Source of the DNA: Acidobacteriota bacterium
Lineage (GTDB): Bacteria; Acidobacteriota; Terriglobia; Terriglobales; Acidobacteriaceae
Direction: 5' to 3'
Assembly: GCA_021781255.1 (NCBI GenBank)
Contig: JAJXXG010000824.1
Location: forward strand, 1 to 6,913
Length of the DNA stretch: 6,913 nucleotides
Every line of letters starts with the position of its first letter. Position 1 is the stretch's first letter. Positions 5,663 through 6,913 of this stretch are shown one piece after another. A program made the translations under genes and the position numbers. Below the pieces are notes generated by a model, which saw only the letters and a list, made by a program, of their open reading frames with translations, searched no databases and had not been told where the DNA came from.

Positions 5663-6913
5663 ATGCATTCCACACCAAAATTTCGAGCTGTCCTGCTGCC
5701 CGTCCTCGCGCTTGCTGCCGCAGCCGCATGCGCGGCACAAGGAAAACCGCAAAACACGTGGGTGGCCTCCTGGGGAACATCCCAGCAGATCCCGGAGCCG
5801 CAGAACGCACTGCCCGCCGATGACCTGCGCGATGCAACGGTGCGCCAGATCGTTCACCTCTCCGCGGGCGGACCCATGCTGCGCGTGCATCTCTCCAATG
5901 CCTTCGGAACCGAGGCGCTGCACTTCACCGCGGTACACATCGCCCACCCGCTGGCCCCCGGCTCGTCCACAATCGACGCCGCTACCGACCGCGCTCTCAC
6001 GTTCAACGGACAGCGCGATGTTCTGGTGCCGCCGGGTGCCGAGTACGTGTCGGATCCGATTCCCTACCCCGTCCCGCAGCTGTCGGACCTGGCGGTGACC
6101 TTCCATCTCGACGAGCCTCCATCCCGCGAATCCGGCCATCCGGGATCGCGCGCCACCTCCTACTATGTGCATGGCGATGCGGTGGCCGCGCCCGTACTCG
6201 ATGGCGCCGCCAGGGTGGACCACTGGTACCAGCTCTCCGAGGTCGATGTGCAGGCCGGTCGCGGAGCCGGATCGGTAGTTACCCTTGGCGATTCCATTAC
6301 CGATGGCCACGGAGCGACGACCAACGGCAATGATCGCTGGACCGATGTGCTGGCGCGGCGCCTGCAGCAGTCGCCCGCAACACGAAACATCGGCGTCTCC
6401 AACCAGGGCATTGGCGGCAATCATCTGCTCACCGACGGGCTGGGGCCGAACGCCCTTGCGCGACTGGATCGCGATGTACTCGCACCGGCGGGTGTGCGCT
6501 GGCTCATCGTTCTGGAAGGGGTCAACGACCTGGGCGCGCTGGCGCGCAAAGGGGACGCGACACCCGAGGAACACGCCGCGCTGGTGCAACGGATTCTGGG
6601 TGCGTACCAGCAGATCGTAGCGCGGGCCCACGCCCATGGCATCCGCGTCATCGGCGCAACGATTACGCCTTACACGGGATCGGACTACTACCACCCGGAG
6701 CCGGCCAACGAAGCAGACCGCCTTGCCGTGAACGCGTGGATTCGTACGCCGGGACACTTCGATGCCGTTCTCGATTTTGATAAGGTCGTTCGCGATCCGG
6801 CGCATCCAGACCACCTGCTTCCGGCTTACGATTGCGGAGATCATCTGCATCCGTCCCCGGCCGGGTACAAGGCCATGGGCGATGCCATCCCGTTGAGCCT
6901 ATTTGCGCGTTGA
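5663..6913 (+). CDS. Exported SGNH/GDSL-family hydrolase (XynE-like acyl esterase)
   Basis: The 416-residue protein is complete, ending with TGA at the last base of the window. Residues 1-25 form a signal peptide (Lys6, Arg8, then an Ala/Leu-rich core, cut near CAA|QG). Cys23 lacks a proper lipobox Leu, so a lipoprotein is less likely. Residues 30-190 form an N-terminal beta-rich domain starting with TWVASWGTSQ, typical of two-domain SGNH proteins related to Prevotella XynE. The catalytic domain starts at about 205. Block I is GDSITDG with nucleophile Ser211, block II is NQGIGGN (247-253), block III is GVNDLG with Asn288, and block V is DHLHPSPAGY with Asp393 and His396. All catalytic residues are present. 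Such enzymes remove acetyl or other acyl groups from polysaccharides or small esters; the CE15 neighbour favours a xylan-related substrate, by inference. The ATG at 5663 suits the signal peptide but has no clear ribosome binding site; an in-frame TTG at 5618 is an alternative. Confidence 0.92.
   Translation: MHSTPKFRAVLLPVLALAAAAACAAQGKPQNTWVASWGTSQQIPEPQNALPADDLRDATVRQIVHLSAGGPMLRVHLSNAFGTEALHFTAVHIAHPLAPGSSTIDAATDRALTFNGQRDVLVPPGAEYVSDPIPYPVPQLSDLAVTFHLDEPPSRESGHPGSRATSYYVHGDAVAAPVLDGAARVDHWYQLSEVDVQAGRGAGSVVTLGDSITDGHGATTNGNDRWTDVLARRLQQSPATRNIGVSNQGIGGNHLLTDGLGPNALARLDRDVLAPAGVRWLIVLEGVNDLGALARKGDATPEEHAALVQRILGAYQQIVARAHAHGIRVIGATITPYTGSDYYHPEPANEADRLAVNAWIRTPGHFDAVLDFDKVVRDPAHPDHLLPAYDCGDHLHPSPAGYKAMGDAIPLSLFAR

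Noticed and set aside
5600..6850. Minus-strand open frame (416 codons) opposite the SGNH hydrolase
   Set aside because: The plus strand carries all SGNH catalytic blocks and a signal peptide. The minus translation is Arg/Val/Gly-rich without motifs.

Overview
The window is a GC-rich bacterial chromosomal segment, most likely from the Acidobacteriota (family Acidobacteriaceae: Terriglobus, Granulicella, Edaphobacter and relatives). That assignment is inference. It rests on the overall gene style, an ECF sigma/zinc-finger anti-sigma pair followed by a secreted protein of a kind I associate with that family, and a CE15 esterase, an enzyme group also known from Acidobacteriota. It holds six protein genes and one tRNA gene. 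I see no mobile element, CRISPR array or phage gene.

Left part (1-2515, all on the minus strand, transcribed right to left): an ECF-type RNA polymerase sigma factor (1841-2515) overlaps by 4 bp a membrane-anchored zinc-finger anti-sigma factor (1161-1844). This is followed after 60 bp by a secreted or periplasmic protein that runs off the left edge (1-1100). The anti-sigma factor has an unusual C-terminus: its periplasmic part reads like a TonB C-terminal domain. The secreted protein has an HxxxH helix that resembles a gluzincin zinc-binding motif without its catalytic glutamate. Together the three look like one envelope-signalling operon.

Middle (2516-3954, mainly plus strand): a 406-bp gene-free stretch holds a possible ECF-type promoter facing left, a GC-rich nested inverted repeat, and a good sigma70 promoter facing right into a complete tRNA-Ala (anticodon GGC, encoded CCA, G3-U70 identity pair). 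Next is cutC (3205-3954), a TIM-barrel protein historically linked to copper homeostasis. A 10-bp inverted repeat lies in the convergent gap after cutC and could stop transcription from both sides.

Right part (4035-6913): two exported esterases are divergently transcribed from a 74-bp gap. One is a CE15 (glucuronoyl-esterase family) enzyme on the minus strand. The other is an SGNH/GDSL hydrolase that most resembles the XynE-like acyl esterases, on the plus strand and complete to its stop at the last base. A perfect 16-bp palindrome with a 4-base centre sits in the shared gap next to the CE15 ribosome binding site. The pair suggests removal of ester decorations from plant glucuronoxylan: CE15 at lignin-glucuronate esters, SGNH at acetyl or similar esters. 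Possible shared regulation through the palindrome is inference. Most of the window is ordinary chromosome. The items most worth a second look are the anti-sigma/TonB_C-like fusion, the degenerate metallopeptidase-like protein beside it, and the divergent esterase pair.
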